Shown: positions 1-8,934, numbered from the stretch's first letter. The stretch is 44,115 bases of DNA from an uncultured Oscillospiraceae bacterium (GCA_934667815.1 CAKUMO010000020.1:1-44115), one strand, 5' to 3'. Notes: generated by a model not told the origin, from the letters alone. Program-made: numbers and translations.

Positions 1-732
1 GCCGAGTACAATGCGCTGACCGACGAACAGAAGGCGCTGGTATTCAACTATCAGACGCTGCTCGACGCCATCGCACTGGCCGGCCACAACCCCAAGCTGG
101 TCAACCATAAGGATGCCACCTGCACCGACGACGGCTACACCGGCGACATCGTTTGCAGCGTCTGCAACGAGGGGCTGGAAACCGGCACCGTCCTGTCCGC
201 GCTGGGTCACAGCTACGGCGAGCCGGACTGGACATGGGACGACGCGCACTGCGTTGCCACCGCGACCTTTACCTGCACCCACGACAGCAGCCACACCGAG
301 GCGCTGGACGCGGAAGTGACCTCCGAGATTACAAAGGAGGCCGCCTGCGGCGTGGCCGGCGAGGAAACGAGAACCGCTTCCGTGACCTTCGCCGGAAAGA
401 CCTACACCGACGTGCAGATTCTCCCCATCGCGGCGCTGGAGCATGAAGCCGAGCTGCGCAACGTCAAGAAGGCCACCTGCACCGACGATGGCTACACCGG
501 CGACAGCGTCTGCAAGCATTGCGGCAAAACGCTGGCCAAGGGCGAAGTCGTCAAGGCCACCGGCCACAACTACAAGAACGGCAAGTGCGTCAACTGCGGT
601 GCCGCCGAGCCTGCGCACGGTGTCAAGACCGGCGACGAAAGCCGCCTCGCGCTCTGGATCGCCGTCATGGCTCTCGCCGCGCTGCTGTCCGCCGCCGCAG
701 CGGTTCTTCTCCGCAAAAAGCGCAACGGTTAA
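1..732 (+). CDS. Cys-rich repeat surface protein, C-terminal part
   Basis: The reading frame is open from the first base, so the gene starts outside the window; 243 residues are visible. Two copies of a motif containing ATCTDDGYTGD, each followed by CxxC pairs, recur at about residues 39-60 and 158-180, with Gly-His-Asn/Ser-Tyr spacers. Such repeats are common in large extracellular proteins of gut Clostridia. The end has a VKTGDES stretch resembling a degenerate LPxTG-type sorting signal, one hydrophobic segment of about 20 residues, and a final basic RKKRNG. This is a classic cell-wall or membrane anchor order. The protein is therefore probably exported and held at the cell surface. The catalytic or binding domain, if any, lies upstream and cannot be judged. 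The gene is followed by a strong terminator, so it is not co-transcribed with the fucosidase operon. Confidence 0.8.
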   Translation, partial: AEYNALTDEQKALVFNYQTLLDAIALAGHNPKLVNHKDATCTDDGYTGDIVCSVCNEGLETGTVLSALGHSYGEPDWTWDDAHCVATATFTCTHDSSHTEALDAEVTSEITKEAACGVAGEETRTASVTFAGKTYTDVQILPIAALEHEAELRNVKKATCTDDGYTGDSVCKHCGKTLAKGEVVKATGHNYKNGKCVNCGAAEPAHGVKTGDESRLALWIAVMALAALLSAAAAVLLRKKRNG

Positions 733-777
733 GCGTAAATTGATCCGGTCAAAGCTCCCAGATGTCTTTTGACCGGC

Positions 778-819
778 GCACCCCCGGGACGTACCGTCCC
801 GGGGGTGCTTTTATTTTTT
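778..819 (+). terminator. Rho-independent terminator of the surface-protein gene
   Basis: A perfect 13-bp GC-rich stem (GCACCCCCGGGAC with its complement) has a 5-nt loop and is followed by TTTTATTTTTT. It lies 46 bases after the stop codon of the surface-protein gene. Confidence 0.95.
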
Positions 820-857
820 CAGCGGCGCCCGTCCGTTTCCGTGAACGGACGACGCAC

Positions 858-887
858 TTGCTTTTTCCACCTTCCCGCTGGTATAAT
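858..887 (+). promoter_or_regulatory. Sigma-A type promoter of the fucosidase operon
   Basis: A TTGCTT -35 box and a perfect TATAAT -10 box are separated by 18 bp. The -10 box lies 54 bases before the ATG of the fucosidase gene. There is no obvious operator palindrome. Confidence 0.7.
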
Positions 888-941
888 AGCAGAAAGGCGC
901 GGCGTGCTTCAAAAAAGCCGGGCGGGAAAGGAACAGCGGCA

Positions 942-2243
942 ATGACGGAAAGAGAAAAACGGGTGCGGTGGTTTCAGGAGGCCCGGTTCGGGATGTTCCT
1001 GCACTGGGGACTCTACGCGATCCCCGGACGCGGCGAATGGTACATGAGCGGGGCGCGGATGCCGGCGGCGCAATATGAGCGCTACATGCGGGAGTTTACC
1101 GCCAAAGCCTATGATCCCGCAGACTGGGCGCGGCGGGCAAAGCGGGCCGGGATGCAGTATGTCGTGCTGACGGCGAAGCATCACGACGGGTTCTGCCTGT
1201 TTGACTCCGCATTGACGGATTACAAGAGCACGAACGCCCCCTGCGGGCGCGATTTAGTGCGGGAATTTGTGGATGCGGTTCGCGCCGAGGGGCTGCGCGT
1301 GGGGCTTTACTACTCCCTGCTCGACTGGCACCATCCGGATTTCCCGAAATACAACGACCCCAACCACCCGATGCGCGGAAACCCCGCCTATCAGAACGAG
1401 CAGATCGATTTTGACCGCTACCTTGCCTATATGCACGGGCAGGTCGAGGAATTGGTCACAAAGTACGGAAAAATCGACATTCTCTGGTTCGATTTTGCCT
1501 ACGGTGAGCTGCGCGGCGAGGCGTGGAGGGCCACGGAGCTGATGAAGATGGTGCGCCGCCATCAGCCGGAGGTCGTCGTGGATAATCGGCTCGAGGCCAG
1601 TGGCGAGGACTTCGGAAGTCTTGTCACGGAAAGCCCGGCATATTACAGCGGGGATTTCGTCAGCCCCGAGCAGCTTCTGCCGCCGGAGGGCATCCGCAAC
1701 GTCCGCGGAGAGCGCGTCCCGTGGGAGCTGTGCGCAACCATGAACAACAACTGGGGCTATGTGCCCTACGACACGAATTACAAGCCCGCATCCATGCTGA
1801 TCCGCAAGCTGGTCGAATGTGTCAGCAAGGGTGGAAACATGATCCTGAACGTCGGGCCGGACGCGACCGGGCGCTTTCCCGCACAAAGCTGCAAGCTGCT
1901 TGACGAGATCGGCGCATGGATGGCCCGCAACGGCGAGAGCATCTACGGCTGCGGCAGCGCGGAGCTTCCGAAGCCGGACTGGGGCTGGTATACCAGAGGC
2001 GCGGGAAAGCTCTATGCACATGTGCTCGAAGCGCCGCTCGGCCCGCTGCCGCTGACCGGTCTTGCACCGGAGCGGATCGGCGCGGTGCGCCGTCTCGCGG
2101 ACGGCGGCGAGGTGGTGCGCGGTGAAAGCTGGGTCACGAGCGCGTATGAAAATCTGGCCTTCGTCAGCTTCGGAACGGTTCCGCAGTACACCTATCCGCT
2201 GCCGGATCCGATCGATACCGTTCTGGAAATCGAATATCAATGA
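942..2243 (+). CDS. Alpha-L-fucosidase, GH29
   Basis: This 433-residue enzyme should hydrolyse terminal alpha-L-fucose from glycans. Family hallmarks appear in order: FGMFLHWGLYAIPG at about 16-29, TAKHHDGFCLFDS at 78-89, GLYYSLLDWHHPDFP at 121-135, and DILWFD at 179-184. Asp184 is the likely nucleophile, matching the conserved WxD of GH29. The C-terminal half keeps NNNWGY and NVGPDATG motifs. There is no signal peptide, so the enzyme is probably cytoplasmic and acts on imported oligosaccharides. The frame is open further upstream to 762, but a GAAAGGAAC ribosome site precedes the ATG at 942 and the promoter lies just before it, which fixes this start. The M17 peptidase gene begins 19 bases after the stop, so the two are co-transcribed. 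The acid/base residue was not assigned. Confidence 0.93.
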   Translation: MTEREKRVRWFQEARFGMFLHWGLYAIPGRGEWYMSGARMPAAQYERYMREFTAKAYDPADWARRAKRAGMQYVVLTAKHHDGFCLFDSALTDYKSTNAPCGRDLVREFVDAVRAEGLRVGLYYSLLDWHHPDFPKYNDPNHPMRGNPAYQNEQIDFDRYLAYMHGQVEELVTKYGKIDILWFDFAYGELRGEAWRATELMKMVRRHQPEVVVDNRLEASGEDFGSLVTESPAYYSGDFVSPEQLLPPEGIRNVRGERVPWELCATMNNNWGYVPYDTNYKPASMLIRKLVECVSKGGNMILNVGPDATGRFPAQSCKLLDEIGAWMARNGESIYGCGSAELPKPDWGWYTRGAGKLYAHVLEAPLGPLPLTGLAPERIGAVRRLADGGEVVRGESWVTSAYENLAFVSFGTVPQYTYPLPDPIDTVLEIEYQ

Positions 2244-2262
2244 ATGCGGAGGTACCGAACCT

Positions 2263-3612
2263 ATGGAAAAACAAATAGCGGCAAACGTCGTTTTTACGGA
2301 CGACGCGTATCTGAAAGTAAGGTATTTCCCCCGCGAGGACGGCGGCTATACCATCCGGGTCGGCCGCGGCGGCCGCAGGGATATTCTGGCCTGCAAGGAG
2401 CTGTACGGCAAGGCCGTCAAAACGGCGCTGGAGCTGGAATGCACGGCCTGCGCATTTGACCCGTGCGCAGCGGCAGAGCTTGGGCAGGAGGGTCTGTTCG
2501 CAGCGGTCGAGGGCGTCTGCGGCGGCGCATATCAGAAGAAATTTGCGCTGAGCGGCCGCTGGGCACCGGAATTGACATGCAGCTTCCCCGGTGCGGAGAC
2601 AAAGCAGCTTAAAAAGGCATGGGAGCTTGCACGCTCCGTTATGGAAACGCGCAATCTGGTAAACTGCCCGTCCAATCTGCTCCCGCCGGAGGCGTTCGCC
2701 CGCCGTCTGGCGGAAATGGCGGAGGGCCTTCCGATCGAAGCGGAGGTTTATGACAGGCAGGCGCTCGAGCGGCTCGGGCTGCGCGCGCTGCTGACCGTCG
2801 GTGACAGCAGCGCGCATCCCCCTGCAATGGCCGTTCTGCGCTATACCGGCGCACCGGAAAGCCGGTGCAGGCTCGGGTTTGTCGGCAAGGGCGTAACGGT
2901 CGATTCGGGCGGCTACTGTCTCAAGGCCGCTTCGTCCATGGCCGGGATCAAGGGCGACATGGCGGGCGGAGCCGCAGCGGCCGCAGCGGTGCGCGCGCTG
3001 GCGGCAAACGGCGCTGCCGTGAACGTGACGGCGGTGATCCCGATCTGCGAAAACCGCATTTCCGATGCAAGCATGCTGCCCGGCGACGTCATCACCGGCT
3101 TTTCCGGCAAAACGATCGAAATTCTGAACGCCGATGCCGAGGGGCGGCTGATTCTCGCCGACGGTCTTGCGTGGAGCACGGAAAAAGAGGGCTGCACACA
3201 TCTGGTGGACATTGCGACGCTGACCGGCGCGATCTGCGCGATGCTCGGCTTTGTGACGACCGGCGTTATGGCCGGCGACGACGCGTTTTACGGCTGCCTG
3301 ACGCGCGCGGCCGCACGCTCCGGTGAGAAATTCTGGCGCATGCCGGATGACCCGGAATACGAAAAGCTGATCGAGAGCGACTATGCGGACGTCCGCAACA
3401 CCAGCAAGGACGGCTGCGGCGCGATCACAGCCGGACTGTTCCTGAAAAAATTCACGGACGGACGGCCATGGCTGCATCTGGACATTGCGGGCACGGCGGA
3501 CAACAGCGGCATCGTCTGGCAGCATCAGGTTCCCGGCGCGACCGGAACCGCCGTGACGACGCTCTATCACCTTGCGCAGGTGCTTTTTGAACCAAAGGAG
3601 GAAACAACATGA
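2263..3612 (+). CDS. Leucyl aminopeptidase family M17
   Basis: A 449-residue cytosolic metallo-aminopeptidase that removes N-terminal residues from peptides, normally as a hexamer with two metal ions. The metal and catalytic signature is complete: GKGVTVDSGG at 208-217 (Lys209, Asp214), IKGDMAGG at 229-236 (Asp232), and NADAEGRLILAD at 289-300 (Asp291, Glu293, Arg295). The family consensus is NTDAEGR, so Thr to Ala at 290 is a small departure. The start is the ATG at 2263, behind GGAGG at 2248-2252; the open frame to 2062 overlaps the fucosidase and is not used. The stop overlaps the CutC start as ATGA, showing translational coupling. Its role beside a fucosidase may be to degrade the peptide part of glycopeptides. 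That is an inference. Confidence 0.93.
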   Translation: MEKQIAANVVFTDDAYLKVRYFPREDGGYTIRVGRGGRRDILACKELYGKAVKTALELECTACAFDPCAAAELGQEGLFAAVEGVCGGAYQKKFALSGRWAPELTCSFPGAETKQLKKAWELARSVMETRNLVNCPSNLLPPEAFARRLAEMAEGLPIEAEVYDRQALERLGLRALLTVGDSSAHPPAMAVLRYTGAPESRCRLGFVGKGVTVDSGGYCLKAASSMAGIKGDMAGGAAAAAAVRALAANGAAVNVTAVIPICENRISDASMLPGDVITGFSGKTIEILNADAEGRLILADGLAWSTEKEGCTHLVDIATLTGAICAMLGFVTTGVMAGDDAFYGCLTRAAARSGEKFWRMPDDPEYEKLIESDYADVRNTSKDGCGAITAGLFLKKFTDGRPWLHLDIAGTADNSGIVWQHQVPGATGTAVTTLYHLAQVLFEPKEETT

Positions 3613-4373
3613 ATACACCCCTGATCGAAGCCTGTGTGGACTCTTACGCCTCCTGCAAGGCGGCTTGGCGCGGCGGCGCGGACCGGCTGGAGCTGTGCGC
3701 ACACCTTGTCATCGGCGGGACGACGCCGTCGGCGGCGCTGTTCCGGCAGGTGCAGCGCGACATTCCGGTCAAAACCAACGTCCTGATCCGCCCGCGCTTC
3801 GGAGATTTTCTGTATAGCAAGGAAGAACTGGAGCAGATGTGCGAGGAGATCCGGATGTACCGCGATCTCGGCGCAAACGGCGTCGTGATCGGCGCGTTGA
3901 CCCCGGACGGCGATCTGGACACGGAGAGCATGCGCCGGATGATGGACTGCGCGGGTGAGCTGGATGTCACGCTGCACCGTGCGTTCGACATGACGCGCGA
4001 TCCCTTTCAGACGCTGGAGGACGCCATACAGCTCGGCTGCAAAACGATCCTCACCTCCGGCCAGCAGAAGGACGCGCTGACCGGCGCGGAGCTTTTGCGG
4101 GAGCTGCATCGTCAGGCCGACGGAAGGATCGATATTATGGCGGGCTGCGGCGTAAAAAAGCAGAACATTCAGGAGCTTCACGACCGCGCCGGGATCGTTG
4201 TGTTCCACACGACCGGACGTAAGGGCGTACTCGACAGCGGCATGCGCTATCGCAAGCAGACCGTGGCAATGGGGCTGCCGTCGCTGTCCGAATATGAGAT
4301 CTGGCAGACGGACGAGGACGAATTCCGCGCCTGCGCCGAGATCGTCCACGGCTTTGCGGGAGCGGGCGCATGA
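3609..4373 (+). CDS. cutC: CutC family protein
   Basis: A 254-residue TIM-barrel protein of the CutC family, first described in copper homeostasis but of disputed biochemical role. Seen directly: IEACVDSYASCKAAWRGGADRLELC near the N-terminus, the NVLIRPRFGDFLYS segment, VTLHRAFDMTRDP, ILTSGQQKDAL, and IMAGCGVKKQN, all characteristic of the family. The length matches family members. It overlaps the preceding peptidase stop by 4 bases and has AAAGGAGG in front of the ATG. Its own stop overlaps the next start, again as ATGA. Its place between a peptidase and a transglutaminase-like gene fits a metabolic rather than a copper-specific role, and no copper exporter or regulator is nearby. Confidence 0.9.
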   Translation: MNTPLIEACVDSYASCKAAWRGGADRLELCAHLVIGGTTPSAALFRQVQRDIPVKTNVLIRPRFGDFLYSKEELEQMCEEIRMYRDLGANGVVIGALTPDGDLDTESMRRMMDCAGELDVTLHRAFDMTRDPFQTLEDAIQLGCKTILTSGQQKDALTGAELLRELHRQADGRIDIMAGCGVKKQNIQELHDRAGIVVFHTTGRKGVLDSGMRYRKQTVAMGLPSLSEYEIWQTDEDEFRACAEIVHGFAGAGA

Positions 4374-6922
4374 GGCTTTCCGACGGAGAGCTGCACTGGA
4401 TGCAGGCGCGGCTGGCACAGCGGTATGCGGCGGCCGGCGGCAAGATGCAGGAGGCGCTGGAGCGGCAGCTTGCCGCGCTTGCGCCGGAGGCGGCGCTTTT
4501 AACGCGCTGGTGCTATGCCGCAAGCCCGCTCAGCGACTGGGCGAATTATGATTTTTCCCTCTTTCGCGCCTGCGCGGAGCACGCGCTGCTTTTGCGGGAG
4601 CGGCTGCCGTCCGTTCGGGCGCTTCCGGAGCAGATGTTTCTCAATTATGTGCTCCACCCGCGCGTAAACGAGGAAGAACTCTGCGATTGCAGAGGCGCTC
4701 TTTATGCGGAGCTGGCAGAGCGGATTCAGGGACTTTCCGCATGCGAGGCGATCCTTGCGGTCAACGAATGGAATGCGGAGCAGGTCTGCTACCGCGCGAC
4801 CGACGAGCGGACGATCAGCGCACTGGGCGCGTGGCGTTCCGGCTTCGGCCGCTGCGGCGAGGAATCCACATTTGCGGTCAATGCGCTGCGTGCGGCCGGC
4901 ATCCCGGCGCGGCAGGTGTACACGCCCCGCTGGGCGCACTGCGACGATAACCACGCATGGGTCGAGGTCTACTGCGGCGGCGCGTGGCACTATCTTGGCG
5001 CATGCGAACCGGAACCGGAGCTTGACCGCGGCTGGTTCACCGGCGCCGCAGGCCGCGCGCTTCTGGTGCACAGCCGCTGCTTCGGAAGGCCCGCAGCGGA
5101 CGACGCAGTCATCTCGACGAACGGCGCAGTGACGTTTCTGAATCAGACGGCTCGCTATGCACCCGTACGGACGCTGGAGGTGCTCGTGCGCGACCCGGAC
5201 GGCACGCCGTCCGTCGGCGCGGAGGTGACGTTCGGCATTGTCAACGCGGCACAAATTTTCCCGGCGGCGATGCTTCGGACGGACGGCAACGGCACGGCGA
5301 GGCTTTGCTGCGGCTATGGCGATCTGGTCGTGCAGGCGCAGAAGAACGCGCTGCGCTCGGAAGCGCTCTGCCCCGCCGCGCAGCGGGCGCTGGAATTGAC
5401 GCTTGCCGCGCCGGAGCCTCCCTCCGGCCGCTGGACGGCGCTCACACTCCATGCGCCGAAGGAGTATCTTTCCCCACGGAAAGCACCCGACCCGGCAAAA
5501 AAGCTGCGCGTCGCAGAGGCGCTGGCGGCTGCAAACGAACAGCGCCGTCTCCGGGCAGAGGCTGCTTATGATCCGGCCCGCGTGCGGTATCTGCGTGCGC
5601 AGTTTGGCTACGGTGCGGAGATCGAAGCGCTTTTGCGTGCAAGCTGCGGGAATTTTGCGGCGCTTGCGGCGTTTCTGGAGGATCCCGCATTTGCACCGGC
5701 GCAGAAGCTCGCGCTTTTGCGGACGCTTTCGGAAAAAGATCTGCGCGACGTCCGGCCCGAGGTGCTGCAAGAGGCGCTGGCGACCGCCGCAGACGGCCTG
5801 CCGCAGGATGCGTTTACTATGCGCTGCGTTATTTCCCCGCGCATCGGCACAGAGCCGCTGGCCTGCTGCCGCGAGACGCTGCTGCGCAGCTTTTCGGAGG
5901 TGCAGAAGCAGCGCTTCCGCCGGCAGCCGGCGGAAATCTGGCAATGGATTTTGGAGAATCTTCGTCAGGCACCGGAGACGGAATACCGGCAGCTTGTGAC
6001 CCTCCCCGCCGGGGCGATGCGTCTGCGCTGCGCGGATCTGCGCTCGCAGCGGCTGCTGTTTGTCGCGCTCTGCCGGTCGCTGGGCATGGCAGCGCGGCTC
6101 AACCCGCACAGCGGCGCAGCGGAGTATTTTTCCGACGGACGGTTTCTCTCTCCGGAGGAGGGGCAGACGGCCTCTGCGGCGCTGTGCCTGCAAAGGCAGC
6201 CCGGCGAAGCGTGGCAGGCGGACGCGGATTTCGGCCTGTCCGTGCTTGCCGCCGACGGTTGGCAGCCCTTGGCGCTGTCAGCGCTTGCGTGGGAAAACGA
6301 CTGCATGACCGTCCCGCTCTGCCCGGGCGTTTACCGTGTCCTGACCGACAGCCGTCTGCCGTGCGGCGATCTGCGGGCGGCGAGTCTGGAGCTTCGGCTC
6401 GAAGCAGGACAGGCGGCCTGTGTCCGTCTGCAAAAGCAGCCGGTCGCGTTTTCCGAGCTGACCGTGGATTTTACGCTGGCCGATTTTCAGGCCGAAGCGC
6501 CCGACGGACGCACGACCTCTGCCGCAGAGCTGACGCAGGGCTTCTCGCTGCTTCTGTGGCTGGACGTGGGAAGCGAGCCGACGGAGCATCTTTTGAACGA
6601 GCTGCTGGAAAGCCGCGGCCGCATTCCAGAATTGCGCCTTGTGCTTCTCCTGCGCACGCGGCAGGCGCTTCAAAATGAGAAGCTGCGTGCGGTGCTTGCA
6701 GCCCTGCCGGAGGCGGAGGTCTGGCTGACCGATGATTCCGCCGAGCGCGCGGCGCGAAGCGCCTACACAGACCCGGACAGCCTGCCGCTTTTGGTGCTGT
6801 GCGACCGCCCGCGCCATATCATCCACGCCTGCGCCGGATACCGTGTCGGCAGTGTGGACACCGCGCTGGCCTTCTGCCGCAAGGAACGCACGAACCTACA
6901 TAGAACACGGCAAAATCCGTGA
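4370..6922 (+). CDS. Multidomain transglutaminase-like protein
   Basis: An 850-residue protein with no signal peptide or membrane segment. An N-terminal helical region is followed by a transglutaminase/protease-like core: GRCGEESTF (Cys162), DDNHAWVEV (His195) and an acidic ACEPEPELD stretch (212-219) where the third catalytic residue is expected. A short beta-sandwich resembling carboxypeptidase-regulatory or CNA-B domains follows at about 268-340 (VRDPDGTPSVGAEVTF, then a TDGNGTARL turn). A long helical region of unknown type comes next. The last 150 residues look like a thioredoxin/AhpC fold (DFTLADFQAEAPDGR, LLLWLDVGSEPTEHLLNEL) lacking the redox cysteine pair. It may be a cysteine peptidase or amidase acting on glycopeptides, in keeping with the M17 peptidase upstream. 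It overlaps cutC by 4 bases and is the last gene of the operon. The C-terminal fold call is tentative. Confidence 0.75.
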   Translation: MRLSDGELHWMQARLAQRYAAAGGKMQEALERQLAALAPEAALLTRWCYAASPLSDWANYDFSLFRACAEHALLLRERLPSVRALPEQMFLNYVLHPRVNEEELCDCRGALYAELAERIQGLSACEAILAVNEWNAEQVCYRATDERTISALGAWRSGFGRCGEESTFAVNALRAAGIPARQVYTPRWAHCDDNHAWVEVYCGGAWHYLGACEPEPELDRGWFTGAAGRALLVHSRCFGRPAADDAVISTNGAVTFLNQTARYAPVRTLEVLVRDPDGTPSVGAEVTFGIVNAAQIFPAAMLRTDGNGTARLCCGYGDLVVQAQKNALRSEALCPAAQRALELTLAAPEPPSGRWTALTLHAPKEYLSPRKAPDPAKKLRVAEALAAANEQRRLRAEAAYDPARVRYLRAQFGYGAEIEALLRASCGNFAALAAFLEDPAFAPAQKLALLRTLSEKDLRDVRPEVLQEALATAADGLPQDAFTMRCVISPRIGTEPLACCRETLLRSFSEVQKQRFRRQPAEIWQWILENLRQAPETEYRQLVTLPAGAMRLRCADLRSQRLLFVALCRSLGMAARLNPHSGAAEYFSDGRFLSPEEGQTASAALCLQRQPGEAWQADADFGLSVLAADGWQPLALSALAWENDCMTVPLCPGVYRVLTDSRLPCGDLRAASLELRLEAGQAACVRLQKQPVAFSELTVDFTLADFQAEAPDGRTTSAAELTQGFSLLLWLDVGSEPTEHLLNELLESRGRIPELRLVLLLRTRQALQNEKLRAVLAALPEAEVWLTDDSAERAARSAYTDPDSLPLLVLCDRPRHIIHACAGYRVGSVDTALAFCRKERTNLHRTRQNP

Positions 6923-6949
6923 CGCCATTGTATATTGTATAAGGTATTT

Positions 6950-7105
6950 ATGATCAGAGAATTACAACCGGCGGACCTCGACCGCGTGCTGTCCTCGTCC
7001 TATTCGCTGAAAGAGAGCGACGACCGATACGCGGAATACCGCAAAGAGACCAACGGCCGGATCGCCGTTCCGACCGAAACGGTCGCGTACATCGGAGAGG
7101 TCTGA
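6950..7105 (+). pseudogene. Short remnant, possibly N-terminus of an acetyltransferase
   Basis: A 51-codon open frame begins with MIRELQPADLDRVL, typical of the first strand and helix of GNAT acetyltransferases, then passes into SLKESDDRYAEYRKETNGR, which does not fit that family. No GNAT core follows. It is most simply a fused leftover of two genes after a deletion. No good ribosome binding site precedes it. The rest of the 6923-7159 gap holds nothing recognisable. Confidence 0.35.
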
Positions 7106-7159
7106 AGCATTGCGGAGGATCGGATAACATCCATAAAGCAAAAAAGCACACAGGGTCTC

Positions 7160-7188
7160 TTGACGAACCGGATTGACAGGATTATAAT
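7160..7188 (+). promoter_or_regulatory. Promoter of the TetR gene
   Basis: TTGACG and a perfect TATAAT are spaced by 17 bp. The regulator's ATG is 46 bases further on, preceded by GAGAGG. The region is a natural autoregulation site, although no clear palindrome was found. Confidence 0.8.
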
Positions 7189-7233
7189 AACAGCGTTATG
7201 AAACGGTGTTTTGAATTGATGAGAGGTGCATGC

Positions 7234-7860
7234 ATGGCAAAGCAGATCGAAGGTGTGGCAGAACACATTCTCGCAGCGGCCAAGCAAGAGTTTCTCGACA
7301 AAGGCTATGTGGAGGCCTCTCTGCGGACGATCGCTGCGGCAGCGGATACCAGCACAAATTCCATTTATGTTCGTTTCGGCGACAAGGAAGGCTTATTTTC
7401 CGCCATCGTAGAACCGGTTTTAAACGAGATGACGGAGCGATTCATCCGGATTCAGGAGAAATTTCATCAGATGTCAGCCGAGGAGCAGGCGGAGATCATG
7501 CCGAAATACGCCGACGGCGGAACATTGGAATTGATCGATTACATGTACGCGCATCTGGATGAATTTCGTCTGCTGCTGGATTCCTCTTACGGTACGCGTT
7601 TTCATAACTTCATTGATGCGCTTGTCCGCATCGAGGTGGAATATACCTACAAGTATATGGAGGCCGTCGGCTATCCCGATCAATTCGGCGACACCGTGAC
7701 GCAGAAGCTATTGCATATCGTCACAACCTCGCGGTTTGAAAGTATCTTTGAAATCATCCGCCATGGGATGAGCCGTGAGGAAGCGTCTGAATACATCGAG
7801 CTTCTGAGCCGCTATCACCGTACCGGATTCCTTGAAATTTTCGGGAAGGCCGTGCAATAA
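7234..7860 (+). CDS. TetR/AcrR family transcriptional regulator
   Basis: A 208-residue repressor-type protein. The N-terminal helix-turn-helix is clear: AEHILAAAKQEFLDKGYVEASLRTIAAAADTS followed by SIYVRFGDKEGLF, the standard TetR recognition-helix context. The C-terminal part is the variable ligand-binding and dimer domain. The ATG at 7234 is chosen because GAGAGG (7221-7226) is placed 7 bases before it; an in-frame ATG at 7198 lies only 10 bases from the -10 box and has no ribosome site. It is immediately upstream of, and in the same direction as, an ABC multidrug-type exporter gene, the usual target of such regulators. That exporter is now broken. Confidence 0.92.
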   Translation: MAKQIEGVAEHILAAAKQEFLDKGYVEASLRTIAAAADTSTNSIYVRFGDKEGLFSAIVEPVLNEMTERFIRIQEKFHQMSAEEQAEIMPKYADGGTLELIDYMYAHLDEFRLLLDSSYGTRFHNFIDALVRIEVEYTYKYMEAVGYPDQFGDTVTQKLLHIVTTSRFESIFEIIRHGMSREEASEYIELLSRYHRTGFLEIFGKAVQ

Positions 7861-7867
7861 ACGTATA

Positions 7868-7895
7868 GACAGGCTGTCTGAAACGGCAGCCTGTC
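7868..7895 (+). terminator. Hairpin between tetR and the ABC gene
   Basis: A 9-bp perfect stem, GACAGGCTG with CAGCCTGTC, has a 10-nt loop just after the TetR stop. No T-run follows, so it may be a weak terminator or a transcript-processing hairpin. Confidence 0.4.
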
Positions 7896-7943
7896 CATAA
7901 AACCGACGGTTAGCAGTCGCTAATTCGCAGGAGGGAATCATTG

Positions 7944-8871
7944 ATGAAAGAACAAAGCCCGGTAGGGCGGATATGGGAGCTTGGCGAAAAAGAACACGGC
8001 AAGCTCATCACGGCGGTCGTTCTTGCCGTGCTCGGCGTGGCCTGCGGTATGGCTCCGTATTTCGCCGCAGCAAAAATCATCGTGCAATTGCTTGCGGGAG
8101 AGCGGGCGTTTTCGGCATATTTGCCGTGGCTTTGCATGGCGCTCGGCGGATTTCTTCTCCGCACGGCGCTCTACAACGGTGCGTTGGGCATTTCGCACAA
8201 GGCGACCTTCAGCATTCTCAAGACGATCCGCCAGAAGCTTCTTGCAAAGCTGCCCCGCCTGCCGCTGGGGACGGTGATGGATACCTCCAGCGGTAAGCTC
8301 AAGGAGACGATCGTCGATCAAGTGGACGGCATGGAAACGACGTTGGCTCACCTTTTCCCGGAAATGACGGCAAACATCGTCACGCCCTTGCTCATGATCA
8401 TTTACCTGTTTGTTCTGGACTGGCGGCTGGCGCTGCTGTCGCTTGCGGTATTCCCCATTGCATTTGTTTTTATGATGACCGTCATGGGCGGCTACGCCAA
8501 GGACTACGAGGGCGCAGTCAAGGCGACTACGGAAGTGAGCAGCACCATGATCGAGTACATTGGCGGCATTGAGGTCATCAAGGCGTTTAATCAGGGCAAG
8601 GCCTCCTATACCAAGCTTACCGACCCTCGAATCCCTGATGGATCAAATCAGCGTGGTATTCCAGAATGTGTATCTCTTTGCCGATACCATAGAAAACAAC
8701 ATCAAGTTCGGCAAGCCGGAGGCCACGCATGACGAGGTGGTCGCGCCAGCAAAGGCGGCCTGCTGTGATGATTTCATCGAGGCGCTGCCCGACGGCTACA
8801 ATACGGTCATCGGCGAGGGCGGCGCCCACCTTTCCGGCGGCAAAAAGCAGGCCGTCGGCTGGAGGCTGTAA
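7944..8871 (+). pseudogene. ABC exporter (membrane + ATPase half-transporter), deleted
   Basis: The first 225 codons encode a normal type-1 exporter membrane domain with several hydrophobic helices, ending at about VIKAFNQGKASYTKL near 8620. The sequence then jumps, in a different frame, into the ATPase domain after the Walker A region: MDQISVVFQNVYLFADTIENNIKFGKP, then ALPDGYNTVIGEGGAHLSGGKKQ. Walker A and the end of the membrane domain are missing, and the protein stops right after the signature, so Walker B, the D-loop and the H-loop are lost too. There are at least two lesions: an internal deletion with frameshift near 8620 and a 3' truncation near 8855. The start ATG at 7944 has GGAGGG in front. 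A functional transporter is not possible from this gene. Confidence 0.88.
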
Positions 8872-8893
8872 TAGAAAAGGCCCGACGCAAAAG

Positions 8894-8934
8894 AAGCGCA
8901 GCCCCCGGCTATCCCGGTGGGCTGCGCTTTTTCT
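8894..8934. terminator. Bidirectional terminator between ABC remnant and GH20 gene
   Basis: AAGCGCAGCCC (8894-8904) pairs with GGGCTGCGCTT (8919-8929), followed by TTTTTC on the plus strand. An A-rich left flank supplies a T-run for the minus strand. It separates the ABC remnant from the convergent GH20 gene. Confidence 0.88.

Noticed and set aside
1..732. Zinc-finger protein because of repeated CxxC pairs
   Set aside because: The repeats with GY/GH spacers and the C-terminal anchor point to an exported repeat protein, where the cysteines more likely form disulfides.
4499..6193. A 564-codon minus-strand open frame opposite the transglutaminase-like gene
   Set aside because: Arg/Ala-rich shadow sequence without domain or ribosome site; the plus strand has motifs and ATGA coupling.
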